Translations under genes and position numbers: made by a program
Assembly (NCBI RefSeq): GCF_002216795.1
Contig: NZ_CP022316.1
Location: 1,178,001-1,242,000 of the forward strand
Length of the DNA: 64,000 nt
DNA from: Brachybacterium avium
GTDB taxonomy: Bacteria; Actinomycetota; Actinomycetes; Actinomycetales; Dermabacteraceae
Reading direction: 5' to 3'
The notes under the pieces: model-generated
The model's input: only the letters and a program-made list of their open reading frames with translations
The model's database searches: none
Told to the model about the DNA's origin: nothing
Shown: positions 1 to 8,675 of the stretch, piece by piece
Numbering within the stretch: the stretch's first letter is position 1
Layout of the letters: every line of letters starts with the position of its first letter

Positions 1-248
1 AGCAGGTCGACACGATCCACGGGGTCGGTCAGCCGGATCGCGACCTGTTCGAGCTCCTCGCGGTCCGAGAGGTCGGCGGGGAGCACCTCGACCTCGACCC
101 GGTGGACATCGCGGATCTGGGCGGAGACGGCGCGCAGCCGGTCCTCATCGCGGGAGACCAGCACGAGGTCGTGCCCTGTCCCGGCCAGCTGCCAGGCGAA
201 TTCGAGGCCCAGGCCGGAGGTCGAGCCGGTGACGAGTGCGCGCGCCAT
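1..248 (-). CDS. SDR family oxidoreductase, C-terminus cut by the window edge
   Basis: The minus-strand reading frame opens with MARALVTGSTSGLGLEFA and stays open to the left edge, giving about 82 residues. The TGSTSGLG segment (residues 7-14) is the TGxxxGxG dinucleotide-binding motif of short-chain dehydrogenases, followed by a typical first helix and the strand DLVLVSRDEDRL that holds the cofactor-specificity region. The catalytic YxxxK lies outside the window, so substrate and activity cannot be assigned. The start ATG sits exactly 6 nt after a TAAACT -10 box, suggesting a leaderless mRNA divergent from xth. Confidence 0.85.
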   Translation of the reverse strand, partial: MARALVTGSTSGLGLEFAWQLAGTGHDLVLVSRDEDRLRAVSAQIRDVHRVEVEVLPADLSDREELEQVAIRLTDPVDRVDL

Positions 249-254
249 GGCCTG

Positions 255-260
255 AGTTTA
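255..260 (-). promoter_or_regulatory. -10 box of the SDR gene, leaderless spacing
   Basis: On the minus strand TAAACT is followed by 6 nt and the ATG of the SDR gene. Transcription would start at or next to the A of the ATG, so no Shine-Dalgarno is expected and none is seen. No good -35 is visible. Confidence 0.5.
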
Positions 261-300
261 CGACGGTCCGAGCATTTCTGTGCGCACCTTTGGTCCCCCG

Positions 301-306
301 TAGGAT
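301..306 (+). promoter_or_regulatory. -10 box of xth, leaderless spacing
   Basis: TAGGAT lies exactly 6 nt before the xth ATG. It pairs with the divergent SDR -10 box, so both genes of this divergent pair look leaderless. Confidence 0.5.
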
Positions 307-312
307 CGGGGC

Positions 313-1113
313 ATGCGTATCGCGACCTGGAACATCAACTCCCTGCGCGCCCGGATGGATCGGGTGCTCGCCTTCCTCGAGCGGCACGAGGTGGACGTGC
401 TGGCCCTGCAGGAGACCAAGGCCAAGCCCGAACAGCTCGACCTCGCCCCTCTGGAGGCCGCGGGCTACGAGGTCGCCGCGCACGGGCTGAACCAGTGGAA
501 CGGGGTGGCGCTGATCTCCCGCGTCGGCCTGACCGATGTGCGCACCGAGCTGCCGGCCGCCCCCACCTTCCCGGAGGACGAGACCGGGATGGTCGAGGCG
601 CGTGCTCTCGGCGGCGTGGTCGCAGGCGGCCTGCGGATCTGGTCCCTCTACGTCCCCAACGGCCGCGAGATCGACCACCCGCACTACGCCTACAAGCTCC
701 GCTGGCTGGAGGCGCTGCGCGCCGAGGGGGCCCGCGAGCTCGCTGCGGACCCGGACGCCCGGGTCGCGCTGGTCGGCGACTTCAACGTCGCCCCGCTGGA
801 CGAGGACGTGTGGGACATGGAGTTCTTCGAGGGGAAGACCCACGTCACCGAGCCCGAGCGGGCCGCCTTCCGCTCGGTGGTGGAGGCGGGCTTCTCCGAT
901 GTGGTGCGCGGGGATCATCCCGGCCCCGGTGTCTTCACCTACTGGGACTACCAGAAGCTGCGCTTCCCCAAGCGGGAGGGGATGCGCATCGACTTCGTGC
1001 TCGGCTCACCTGCGGTGGAGTCGGCGGTGACCGGGTCGTTCATCGACCGCGAGGAGCGCAAGGGCAAGGGCGCCTCGGATCATGCCCCCGTCGTAGTGGA
1101 TCTGAGCTTCTGA
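313..1113 (+). CDS. xth: exodeoxyribonuclease III / AP endonuclease
   Basis: 266 residues, the normal length for the Xth branch of the endonuclease/exonuclease/phosphatase fold. It cuts the DNA backbone 5' of abasic sites and removes 3' blocking groups in base excision repair. Visible motifs in order: WNINSLRAR at residues 6-14, LQETK with the metal-binding Glu at 34, the YAYKLRWLEAL region that follows the NGREID loop, GDFNVAP with catalytic Asp/Asn, and the closing SDHAPVVVDL with the catalytic His. The ATG was chosen because the fold begins directly at MRIATWN and a TAGGAT box sits 6 nt upstream. It is monocistronic and ends before a strong hairpin. Confidence 0.95.
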   Translation: MRIATWNINSLRARMDRVLAFLERHEVDVLALQETKAKPEQLDLAPLEAAGYEVAAHGLNQWNGVALISRVGLTDVRTELPAAPTFPEDETGMVEARALGGVVAGGLRIWSLYVPNGREIDHPHYAYKLRWLEALRAEGARELAADPDARVALVGDFNVAPLDEDVWDMEFFEGKTHVTEPERAAFRSVVEAGFSDVVRGDHPGPGVFTYWDYQKLRFPKREGMRIDFVLGSPAVESAVTGSFIDREERKGKGASDHAPVVVDLSF

Positions 1114-1183
1114 GGCGGTCCACAGGGACCCAGCCCAGGAGGAGCCGCTTCCGGGTGCCTGCAGGGAGCGTCCGGGACCGCGC

Positions 1184-1213
1184 GGGGCGGGCGCACAAGG
1201 GGCGGGCGCACAA
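1184..1213. repeat. two perfect tandem copies of a 15-bp G-rich unit
   Basis: The unit GGGGCGGGCGCACAA occupies 1184-1198 and again 1199-1213 with no mismatch, immediately before the xth terminator hairpin. It is probably a simple slippage duplication. Confidence 0.75.
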
Positions 1214-1218
1214 AGAAT

Positions 1219-1252
1219 GGAGCGGCGTCGCGATCTCTCGCGGCGCCGCTCC
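1219..1252 (+). terminator. hairpin downstream of xth
   Basis: A stem of about 14 bp (1219-1232 with 1239-1252, one G-T pair) closes a 6-nt loop ATCTCT. There is no T-run, as is usual for high-GC actinobacterial terminators. Confidence 0.6.
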
Positions 1253-1514
1253 GGACGAGCCGTCTGCATCGGGATCAGGCGTACACGCGATATAGCTGCG
1301 GTGGCGCTTTCGACGCCTCACAGCCGGTCCGTTGCGGGGACCAGTCGTACGTGGGTTCCGATGCCGGTATTCGTCGTTGTGCAGATCACACTACGCGCTT
1401 CATGAGGGGTGCGCAAGGACCCTCGTCCCGTTGACCGTTCCTCCACAGCAGCGGGTTGTCCACCGCGCGTGAATGCCCCTGTCCTGCCGCACCCGGCGCG
1501 GCCACGATGGCCGT

Positions 1515-2675
1515 ATGACCAGGACGATCACTCCCTCGACCACCGCTCACGACGGTATGCCGGGGCTCGCCGACACCGCTGTCCCCATCGAGCCCTCACC
1601 CGGCCTGGGCGCCACGCCCCGTCGCCGGCGCTCCTCCTTCCCCGCTCCGGAGCGGGGCGCCTCCGCCCCCGGTGCCGCGGACCGTCCGGCGGTCTGCTGG
1701 GCGGGCGCCGACGGGGTGCTGCGAGAGCTGGTCCGGGACCATGCCACGGCCGTCGGCCTCGACCTGGTCGACGGATCAGGCGACGGGTCCACGGTCTGCA
1801 CCGTGACCGACACGGATCACCTCACCGCCAGGGGTCGCTCCTTCGGCCGCGGCGGCGCTCCCCTGCTGGTGGTGACCGAGGCCCCCGATATCCCCGCCGC
1901 GGTCTGGTCGGCGGCGCTCACCGCCGGTGCCCGGGCCGTGCTCCCGCTGCCCGGCCGTTCGGACGAGCTGCTGTCCCGGCTCGCCGAGCTGGCCCGGCCG
2001 CGCTCGACCGCGACCCTGCTGGGGGTGGTCGGCGGCTGCGGCGGGGCGGGCGCTTCGAGCTTCGCAGCCCGTCTGGCGGCGGCGGCGCGCGCACAGGGAC
2101 CGATCACCCTGGTCGATGCCGACCCGCTGGGAGGCGGCGCGGATCTCTTGGTCGAGGCCCCGGCGCTGGAGGGGATCAGATGGCGGGAGGCCGCAGCCCT
2201 GGGATCCGACGACGGGGAGGCGCTGCATGCGGGGCTGCCCGGGGTGGACGAGGTGCGGCTGCTGGTCGCCGGCGAGGATCCCGGCCCCACGGAGCAGACG
2301 CTGCCGCCGGTGCTCTCGGCGCTGTCCGTGCTGGGCGGGACGGTGGTGGTGGACCTCAGCCCGGCGCTGGTCCCTGCCGCGGCCGAGCATCTCCACCAGC
2401 TGCTGGTGGTCGTCCCCGCCACCGATCATGCCGTGCGCGCAGCGGCGCGCAGGCTGCGCGCCTGGCAGCTGCCCAGCGGGCTCGCCCGTGCCGTGGTGCG
2501 GCGCAGCGGCCCGCTCGGTGCCGGTGAGGTCTGTGAGGACCTCGCCCTCCCCCTGGCCACGTCCTTCCGCGACTGCCCACGCGGCACCGTGCCGCTGCTG
2601 GATGTGCGTCGGCGCGGTGCCGACCGCGCGGCCCGAGAGCTGATGGTGAGCCTCGACGGCGGGGGGCGGGCATGA
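1515..2675 (+). CDS. CpaE/Ssd-like ATPase of the Tad pilus cluster
   Basis: 386 residues related to the CpaE-like proteins (septum-site determining Ssd, Rv3660c type) that open the actinobacterial helicase/secretion neighbourhood. The N-terminal half resembles a receiver-like domain; the C-terminal half is MinD/ParA-like with a degenerate P-loop (VVGGCGGAGASSFA, no signature Lys), the switch strand ITLVDADPLGGG and a hydrophobic VVVDLSP strand. It probably helps localise or assemble the pilus machine at the membrane; that role is inferred. The ATG at 1515 was preferred over an in-frame ATG at 1473 because a weak CACGAT -10-like box lies 6 nt upstream. Its stop overlaps the tadA start (ATGA). 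Confidence 0.8.
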   Translation: MTRTITPSTTAHDGMPGLADTAVPIEPSPGLGATPRRRRSSFPAPERGASAPGAADRPAVCWAGADGVLRELVRDHATAVGLDLVDGSGDGSTVCTVTDTDHLTARGRSFGRGGAPLLVVTEAPDIPAAVWSAALTAGARAVLPLPGRSDELLSRLAELARPRSTATLLGVVGGCGGAGASSFAARLAAAARAQGPITLVDADPLGGGADLLVEAPALEGIRWREAAALGSDDGEALHAGLPGVDEVRLLVAGEDPGPTEQTLPPVLSALSVLGGTVVVDLSPALVPAAAEHLHQLLVVVPATDHAVRAAARRLRAWQLPSGLARAVVRRSGPLGAGEVCEDLALPLATSFRDCPRGTVPLLDVRRRGADRAARELMVSLDGGGRA

Positions 2676-3916
2676 GCGGCGCGGGGGAACCCCTGCCGGC
2701 CGAGGACCTCCCCGGCCTCCTCGAGCTGGTGCGGGAGGACCTGGTGCGCTCCCCCGGCACGGTGGATGTCCCGCGGATCGTGCGAGTGCTGCGGCAGCAG
2801 GGCCGGGTGCTGGGCGCGGCGGCGACGCTCGAGCTGACCACCCGGATCCGCGATCACGTGGACGGTCTCGGCCCCCTGCAGGTGCTCGTCGCACCCGGCG
2901 TCACCGATCTGCTGGTCAACGACGACGGCACGGTGTGGGTGGACGACGCAGAGGGCCTGCACCGCACTGCTCACCGGCTCGGGCCCGCCCAGGCACGGGA
3001 CCTGGCTGTCCGGCTCGCGATCGTCGGCGGCCGGCGCCTGGATGACGCGATGCCGTGGGCAGATGCGCACCTGCCCTCCGGCATCCGCTTCCACGCCGTG
3101 CTCCCGCCGCTGTCCCCGGGCGGCGCGATCCTCTCTCTGCGCCTGCCGGCGGCCCGGCACCTGGGCCTGGACGATCTCGAACAGCTCGGCGCCCTGGTCC
3201 CCGACGCCCGGGCGGCTCTGCTGGCGATCATCACCGCCCGGGTGCCGTTCCTGGTCACCGGCGGCACCGGCACCGGGAAGTCGACCCTGCTCGCGGCGAT
3301 GCTCGGACAGGTCCCTCCCGCCGAGCGGATCGTCGTGGTCGAGGACGTGCTGGAGCTGTCCGTGGACCACCCTCATGTCGTCCACCTGCAGTCACGGCAT
3401 CCGAACAGCGAGGGTGCCGGCACCGTGGATCTCACCGCGCTGGTGCGTCAGAGCCTGCGGATGCGCCCGGACCGGATCGTCCTGGGCGAATGCCGCGGCG
3501 GCGAGCTGCGGGAGCTGCTGCAGGCGCTGAACACCGGCCACGAGGGCGGCTGCGGCACCGTCCATGCGAACACCGCGGGCGACGTCCCCGCCCGGCTGGA
3601 GTCGCTGGGAGCCCTCGGCGGCCTCGACCGTGCGGCGCTGGCGTCCCAGGTCGCGAGCGCACTGGAGGTGGTGGTCCACCTGGGCCGTCGCCACGGGGTG
3701 CGGTCTCTCGAGGAGATCGCACTGCTGCAGCGGGGCGAGACCGGTCTGCTGGAGACGGTGACGGCGCTGCGAGTGCGGGACGGGCACCTCGAGGAGGGGC
3801 CGGCGGCCGCGGCGCTCGCGGGCCGGCTCTCCGCCCGCTCGGCCCCCGTCACCGCCGGCCGCCCCGACGCGGGCGGATCCCGCGCACCACGTCCAGAACA
3901 TCGGAGAACGGCATGA
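2672..3916 (+). CDS. tadA: TadA/CpaF family pilus-assembly ATPase
   Basis: 414 residues of the type II/IV secretion ATPase family, the motor of Flp pilus assembly on the inner face of the membrane. The Walker [10 protein letters not shown] is at residues 197-205, the Asp box VVVEDVLEL follows, then [16 protein letters not shown] and the His box [17 protein letters not shown]. The N-terminal region carries the usual helical cap with a [14 protein letters not shown] stretch. The start overlaps the stop of the CpaE-like gene and the stop overlaps the next start, so translation is coupled. Confidence 0.93.
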   Translation: MSGAGEPLPAEDLPGLLELVREDLVRSPGTVDVPRIVRVLRQQGRVLGAAATLELTTRIRDHVDGLGPLQVLVAPGVTDLLVNDDGTVWVDDAEGLHRTAHRLGPAQARDLAVRLAIVGGRRLDDAMPWADAHLPSGIRFHAVLPPLSPGGAILSLRLPAARHLGLDDLEQLGALVPDARAALLAIITARVPFLVTGGTGTGKSTLLAAMLGQVPPAERIVVVEDVLELSVDHPHVVHLQSRHPNSEGAGTVDLTALVRQSLRMRPDRIVLGECRGGELRELLQALNTGHEGGCGTVHANTAGDVPARLESLGALGGLDRAALASQVASALEVVVHLGRRHGVRSLEEIALLQRGETGLLETVTALRVRDGHLEEGPAAAALAGRLSARSAPVTAGRPDAGGSRAPRPEHRRTA

Positions 3917-4998
3917 TTCCCCTCGCGATCGCTGTGCTGCTGGTGGCGCTGTGGGTACTCACCCCACCGCCCCTCCCCTCCCCCGCACTCGCTCCGCTCC
4001 GCCGTGCCCGCCGAGCCGGCACCGGGCCCCTGGAGATGGCGCACCTGGTGGAGCAGCTGGCCACGGTGATCAGCTCCGGGGCCGGTCCGCGTCAGGCCTG
4101 GAGTGCGCTCGGCCGGTCACTCCCCGCCGGCGAACTGCAGGACCTCGCCCGCGCCGCCGCCGCAGGCGCGGACCTCCGCCGGGCCGCAGGCGGTCACCTG
4201 CGCCGCACCGACATGGTCTCCTCGCTCAGCACCGCCCTGACGGTGTGCGAGCGGACGGGCGCTGCGACCACCGTGATGCTGCAGCACCTGGCCGAGGCGC
4301 TGCGCGATCTGCACGATGCCGCACAGGCGCGGCGCAGCGCCTTCGCCGGGCCCCGCTCCACCGCCCGGATCCTGCTGATCCTGCCCCTGGCCGGGCTCGG
4401 TCTGGGGATGCTCCTGGGCGGAGATCCGCTGCGACTGCTGCTGACCTCCCCGGCCGGGAACCTGCTCGGCATCGCGGGCCTCGTGCTGACCGGATGCGGC
4501 TGGTGGTGGATGCGCCGGCTCATCCACCGCGCCGACCCTCCCCGCCACCACCGGGTGGACCCCTCGGTGCAGCTCGAGCTGATCGCCGGCGCGCTGGAGT
4601 CCGGGCTCCCCCTGGCCCGTGCCGTCGCCGCGGTCGGGCACGCCCTGCCCCCCGGGAACGAGGCGACGGCGCTGCAGCGGGTCGCCACCGCCCTCCAGGC
4701 CGGGGTCCCGGCCTCCCTCGCCGGCCGGGTGCTGCCCGCCGAGCTGGGTGCGCTGGCCCGCTCCGTGGTGCTCGCCGAGGGCACCGGTGCCGATCTGTCC
4801 CGGGTGCTGCGCTCCGCCGCCCGCGACGCCAGGCGGGGTCGGGCCCGGGCCGCCGAGGTGCTCGCCGCCCAGCTGGCAGTCCGCCTGGTCCTGCCCACCG
4901 GTCTCGCCCTGCTGCCCGCCTTCGTCGCCCTCGGGATCATCCCCACGGTGATGTCGCTGCTGGGCGGCACCGTCACCCTCGCCTCCGGCGCGGGGTGA
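3913..4998 (+). CDS. fused TadB-TadC type II secretion F membrane protein
   Basis: 361 residues with two T2SSF-like helical domains in one chain. The first (about residues 40-140) contains [20 protein letters not shown], the second (about 215-320) [20 protein letters not shown], each followed by hydrophobic segments ([33 protein letters not shown], and [14 protein letters not shown] at the C-terminus). TadB and TadC are separate platform proteins in the classical Tad system, so this is a compact version. The ATG at 3913 overlaps the tadA stop. The long frame upstream of this ATG is only tadA read out of frame. Confidence 0.85.
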   Translation: MIPLAIAVLLVALWVLTPPPLPSPALAPLRRARRAGTGPLEMAHLVEQLATVISSGAGPRQAWSALGRSLPAGELQDLARAAAAGADLRRAAGGHLRRTDMVSSLSTALTVCERTGAATTVMLQHLAEALRDLHDAAQARRSAFAGPRSTARILLILPLAGLGLGMLLGGDPLRLLLTSPAGNLLGIAGLVLTGCGWWWMRRLIHRADPPRHHRVDPSVQLELIAGALESGLPLARAVAAVGHALPPGNEATALQRVATALQAGVPASLAGRVLPAELGALARSVVLAEGTGADLSRVLRSAARDARRGRARAAEVLAAQLAVRLVLPTGLALLPAFVALGIIPTVMSLLGGTVTLASGAG

Positions 4999-5158
4999 GG
5001 CCCAGATCACCGGGCCCTGCCCGGCGCACCTGCCCTCCCGGGCCGGTGCACGGCGGCTACGGCTGCCACCCGTCGCGGCGACCGCCGCCGCGGCCCCAGC
5101 GGCTCCGGCCGCGCTCCCTGGCGGAGAGCTCTCCGCCGACGAGAAGGAGGAGGACCCC

Positions 5159-5359
5159 ATGTCCCACACCCTGTACCGGATGCGCCGCACCCTCGATCAC
5201 GCACTGCGCGACGAGACCGGCGCCTCGACCGCCGAGTACGCCATCACGGTGCTCGCCGCCTGCGGCTTCGCCGCCGTCCTGGTCGCCCTGCTGGCGTCCG
5301 GGGAGGTGCGTGAACTGCTGATGGCCATCATCACCTCAGCCCTGTCCAAGGGGCTGTGA
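5159..5359 (+). CDS. DUF4244 Flp-type pilin-like protein
   Basis: A 66-residue protein with a basic N-terminus, then DETGASTAEYAITVLAACG, which resembles the Glu-containing prepilin junction of Flp pilins (E at +5 of a hydrophobic stretch), and one membrane helix (about residues 25-50). This small DUF4244 protein is the constant pilin-position gene of actinobacterial Tad clusters. A strong ribosome-binding site (AAGGAGGAGG) lies about 6 nt before the ATG, so the gene is likely highly translated. No prepilin peptidase gene is seen in the window. Confidence 0.88.
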   Translation: MSHTLYRMRRTLDHALRDETGASTAEYAITVLAACGFAAVLVALLASGEVRELLMAIITSALSKGL

Positions 5360-5754
5360 TGCCGCGGTCCGCCCGGTCGTCCCTGTTCGGGGACGACCGG
5401 GGGTCCGCCACCGCGGAGACCGCGATCGTGCTGCCCGTGGTGGTGGTGATGGTGCTCGTGGTGCTGCTGACCGGGGCGGGCCTCGGCACCCAGCTGCGGC
5501 TCGAGAGCGCGGCCCGCGGCGCCGCCCGAGAGCTCGCCCGCGGCGAGGACCCCGCGGCGGCCGTCGCCGTCGCCGAGCAGATCGGCGGCGAGGGCACCGA
5601 GGTGACCACGTCGGTCGTCGGTCCGTGGGTGCGGGTCGAGGTGCGCCGCACCCTGGAGGCGCCGGCCGGTCCGCTGCTCGGAGCCCGTTGGACGCTCAGC
5701 GCCGAGGCGGAGGCACGGCGCGAACCCCAGCTGCTCACCGGCGGTGCGCCGTGA
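5359..5754 (+). CDS. TadE-like pseudopilin
   Basis: 131 residues. After a short basic N-terminus comes DDRGSATAETAIVLPVVVVM, the TadE-type junction with a conserved Glu, and one membrane helix, followed by an extracytoplasmic domain. TadE proteins are minor pilins of the Flp system. The ATG at 5359 overlaps the stop of the pilin gene (TGATG); a GTG one codon upstream (5356) is also possible. The stop overlaps the next GTG. Confidence 0.82.
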   Translation: MPRSARSSLFGDDRGSATAETAIVLPVVVVMVLVVLLTGAGLGTQLRLESAARGAARELARGEDPAAAVAVAEQIGGEGTEVTTSVVGPWVRVEVRRTLEAPAGPLLGARWTLSAEAEARREPQLLTGGAP

Positions 5755-6083
5755 GCACCGGTGCCGCCTCGGTGCTGGCCTGGACCGGGGCCGCCACCAC
5801 AGCGGTGGCGGGCCTGTCCCTGCTGGGCACCGGGCTGATCGCCCAGTCCCGGGCTGCGACCGCCGCGGATCTGGCGTCGCTGGCCGCCGCGGACGCGGTG
5901 GCTGTGGCCCATCCCCACCCCTGCGGCCTCGCCGCCGAGGTCGCCGCCCGCAACCGCGCCCGGCTGCTGCTGTGCGAGCAGCGCGGCTGGGACGTGCTGG
6001 TCACCGTCGAGGTGGAGGCCTCCCCGCTGCCGGCGATGACGGCGCGCTCTCGTGCCGGCCCGGGCCCGTCGGAGCTGCCCTGA
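5751..6083 (+). CDS. Rv3654c-like TadE-type protein
   Basis: 110 residues: one N-terminal membrane helix (TTAVAGLSLLGTGLIAQSRAATAADLAALA-like region), two cysteines (HPCGLAAEVAARNRARLLLC) and a short polar tail. Length, position and the SRAATAADLASLAAADA stretch match the last TadE-like gene of the helicase/secretion neighbourhood, which is probably secreted or membrane bound. The GTG overlaps the stop of the preceding gene by GTGA and closes the operon, which ends 29 bp from the convergent helicase gene. Confidence 0.78.
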   Translation: MSTGAASVLAWTGAATTAVAGLSLLGTGLIAQSRAATAADLASLAAADAVAVAHPHPCGLAAEVAARNRARLLLCEQRGWDVLVTVEVEASPLPAMTARSRAGPGPSELP

Positions 6084-6112
6084 GGGCTCACGCTCCGCGC
6101 AGGAGTCACCGC

Positions 6113-8572
6113 TCAGGGTCGCAGCAGCCCCAGCAGGGTCACCGCCTGCGCCTTGGACAGCGGTTCGTTGCCGTTGCCGCACTTCGGGGAGACCACACAG
6201 GCGGGGCAGCCCGCCTCGCAGCCGCATTCACCGATCATGTCGGCGGTGGCCCGCACCCAGGCCGCGGCGTCGTCGGCCCCGCGCTCGGCGAAGCCGGCCC
6301 CGCCCGGCGCCCCGTCGTAGACGAAGATCGTCGGCGCCCCGGTGTCCTCGTGCTGGGCGGCCGAGAGCCCGCCGATGTCCCAGCGGTCGCAGGTCGCCAG
6401 CAGGGGCAGCATCGAGATCGCGGCATGCTCGGCGGCGTGCAGCGCTCCGGGCAGCTCTTCCCCGGGGATCTCCGCACCATCGGCGGTCTCCTGCGGGATC
6501 ACCCACCACACCGCCTTGGTGGTCAGGGTGCGCGGCGGCAGGTCCAGCGGATGCTGGGCCAGGACCGCCTGGGTGAACACGTCGCGGACCTGGTAGCCGG
6601 TGACCTGGTCGGTGACGTCCACGGTGCCGAAGCACAGCTGGACGCCGCCCTCCCAGTCGACCTCGCGGTCGATCTGCCGGATCCGCAGCGTCGAGGCGGT
6701 CTGCGGATGGGTGCTGTGCAGCGGGTCCTCCCGGTGCACGAAGGCGACCGCCTGGTCGACGTCGAGACGGTCCACCACATAGTTCGTGCCCTGGTGGAGA
6801 TAGACGGCGCCGTCATGGACCTGGGTGTGGGCGCTCGCGGCGTCGACGGTGCCCAGCAGCACGCCGCTGGTCTGCTCGACGATCCGCACCGGCTCCCCGC
6901 CGCTGCCGCGCAGGTCGGTGAGCTGATGCGCGGAGTCGCTCAGCGTCCAGTACCAGCCGGTGGCCCGCGAGCGCAGCACCCCGCGGGCGGCCAGGGTCCC
7001 CAGCAGCTCCCGTGCGGTGGGCCCGAAGATCTCCTCCTCGCCGTCGCGGATCGCCAGCTCGGAGGCGGCGGCGCACAGGTGCGGGGTCATCACGTACGGG
7101 TTCCCGGGGTCGAACACGGACGCCTCGACCTCGGCGCCGAAGATCGTCTCGGGATGGTGGACCACATAGGTGTCCAGCGGATCCTCCCTCGCCACGAAGA
7201 GCGCGAGTGCTCCGCCGTCCGCGTCCTGCCGCCGCCCGGCCCGGCCGAACTGCTGCCACAGCGAGGCGCGGGTGCCGGGCCAGCCGGCGACCACCACCGC
7301 ATCCAGCCCGGCGATGTCGATCCCGAGCTCCAGGGCGTTGGTCGAGGCCAGTGCCTGCAGCTCCCCGGAGCGCAGCGCGTCCTCGAGCTGCCGCCGCTCC
7401 CGGGCCAGGTAGCCGCCGCGATAGGCGGCGATCCGGCTCGCCCGGTCCGCGAGCTGGGGAGAGGCCGTCTGCTCGGCCTTCTGCTCCAGCAGCCGGCGCG
7501 CCCCGCCGGCGACCAGCTCGGCGCCGCGGCGGGAGCGGGCGAAGACGAGGGTCTGCACGTCCCGTTCGACGAGGTCGGCGAGCAGCGCCCCGGCCTCGCT
7601 GGTCGCGGAACGGCGCAGCGGGTCCTCGGTGCGCTGCGGGGAGGCGCCCTCACCATCCTCCTCGTCCAGGTCTCCGTCGCGGTGGCCGGCGGCGTCGGCC
7701 GCCTCGCCGTCGGCCCAGCGGGCCGGGTCCCCGCGGCCGTCGACCCGGGTGCGGGTGCCCGGCTCCCACAGCCCGATCGTGAGCCCGGCGCGTGGGGAGC
7801 CGTCCTCGGTGACCGCCTCGACGTCCCGGCCGATCAGCCGTGAGGCAGACAGCTCCGGGTTCGCAGTGGTGGCGGAGGCGAGGATGAACGTGGGCTCGGC
7901 CCGGTAGTGCGCCGCGATCCGGCGCAGCCGCCGGATCACCATGGAGACATGGCTGCCGAACACGCCCCGGTAGCTGTGGCACTCGTCGATCACCACATAG
8001 CGCAGGGCACGGAAGAAGTGGGCCCACTGCTCGTGGCCGGGCAGGATCCCGAAGTGGAGCATGTCGGGATTGGTGAGCACCACCGTGCCGTGGCGGCGCA
8101 CCCAGCGGCGCTGCTCCGTGGGGGTGTCCCCGTCGTAGACCGCGATGCGGGCGTCTCGGATCCCGGCGCCGTCGGCCATCGCGGTGATGTTGGTCAGCTG
8201 GTCCGCGGCCAGCGCCTTCGTCGGGGACAGGTACAGCGCGGTCGCCCGGCGCGCCTCCGGATCGTGCTCCCGGGCACCGATCGCGGTCAGCACGGGCAGC
8301 AGGTAGGCCAGGGACTTCCCGGAGGCGGTGGCGGTGGCGAGCACCACGTCCTGTCCGTCGTGGGCACGCTGCGCCGCCTGCTCCTGGTGGATCCAGGGGG
8401 CGGTGATGCCGCGCTGCGCGAGATGCGTCACCAGGCGCGGATCGGTCCAGTCCGGGAAGCTGCCGCGACGGCCGGCCCGGGCGGGGCGGTGCTCCACATG
8501 GGTCAGGCAGGTGCGACGGGTCAGCGGTGCGGTGAGGTCGGTGAGGAGCTCCGGTGCCCGGCCTGCTCGCAT
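6113..8572 (-). CDS. DEAD/DEAH-box helicase with DUF1998 four-cysteine C-terminus
   Basis: 819 residues. The SF2 helicase core shows ATATASGKS (Walker A), VVIDECHSYRG (motif II, DECH), SATTANPE (motif III) and WQQFGRAGR (motif VI). The C-terminal domain has the cysteine cluster CGCEAGCPACVVSPKC typical of DUF1998 proteins. The best-known relative is MrfA of Bacillus, a 3'-5' helicase in mitomycin C repair; a DNA repair role here is inferred. This is the helicase that defines the helicase/secretion neighbourhood. The ATG at 8572 was chosen; a GTG at 8578 with GAGAGG upstream is equally possible, while the longest frame (8683) would overlap the divergent gene. Confidence 0.9.
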   Translation of the reverse strand: MRAGRAPELLTDLTAPLTRRTCLTHVEHRPARAGRRGSFPDWTDPRLVTHLAQRGITAPWIHQEQAAQRAHDGQDVVLATATASGKSLAYLLPVLTAIGAREHDPEARRATALYLSPTKALAADQLTNITAMADGAGIRDARIAVYDGDTPTEQRRWVRRHGTVVLTNPDMLHFGILPGHEQWAHFFRALRYVVIDECHSYRGVFGSHVSMVIRRLRRIAAHYRAEPTFILASATTANPELSASRLIGRDVEAVTEDGSPRAGLTIGLWEPGTRTRVDGRGDPARWADGEAADAAGHRDGDLDEEDGEGASPQRTEDPLRRSATSEAGALLADLVERDVQTLVFARSRRGAELVAGGARRLLEQKAEQTASPQLADRASRIAAYRGGYLARERRQLEDALRSGELQALASTNALELGIDIAGLDAVVVAGWPGTRASLWQQFGRAGRRQDADGGALALFVAREDPLDTYVVHHPETIFGAEVEASVFDPGNPYVMTPHLCAAASELAIRDGEEEIFGPTARELLGTLAARGVLRSRATGWYWTLSDSAHQLTDLRGSGGEPVRIVEQTSGVLLGTVDAASAHTQVHDGAVYLHQGTNYVVDRLDVDQAVAFVHREDPLHSTHPQTASTLRIRQIDREVDWEGGVQLCFGTVDVTDQVTGYQVRDVFTQAVLAQHPLDLPPRTLTTKAVWWVIPQETADGAEIPGEELPGALHAAEHAAISMLPLLATCDRWDIGGLSAAQHEDTGAPTIFVYDGAPGGAGFAERGADDAAAWVRATADMIGECGCEAGCPACVVSPKCGNGNEPLSKAQAVTLLGLLRP

Positions 8573-8675
8573 CCTCACCCGCCTCTCTTCCCTGCCGACC
8601 CCGCCCACAGGGCCTGCACATGTGCTCCACCTGATCTCCGGCATCGGCCCAGATGGCTGATGCACAATCGTAGCC

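Larger units (their letters stand above)
1114..1514. other. intergenic region between xth and the Tad operon
   Basis: 401 bases without a convincing gene. It holds a 15-bp tandem duplication and a strong hairpin (both listed separately), then sequence leading into the Tad operon. The open frames here overlap the hairpin, have no Shine-Dalgarno and resemble no family I know. Confidence 0.6.
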
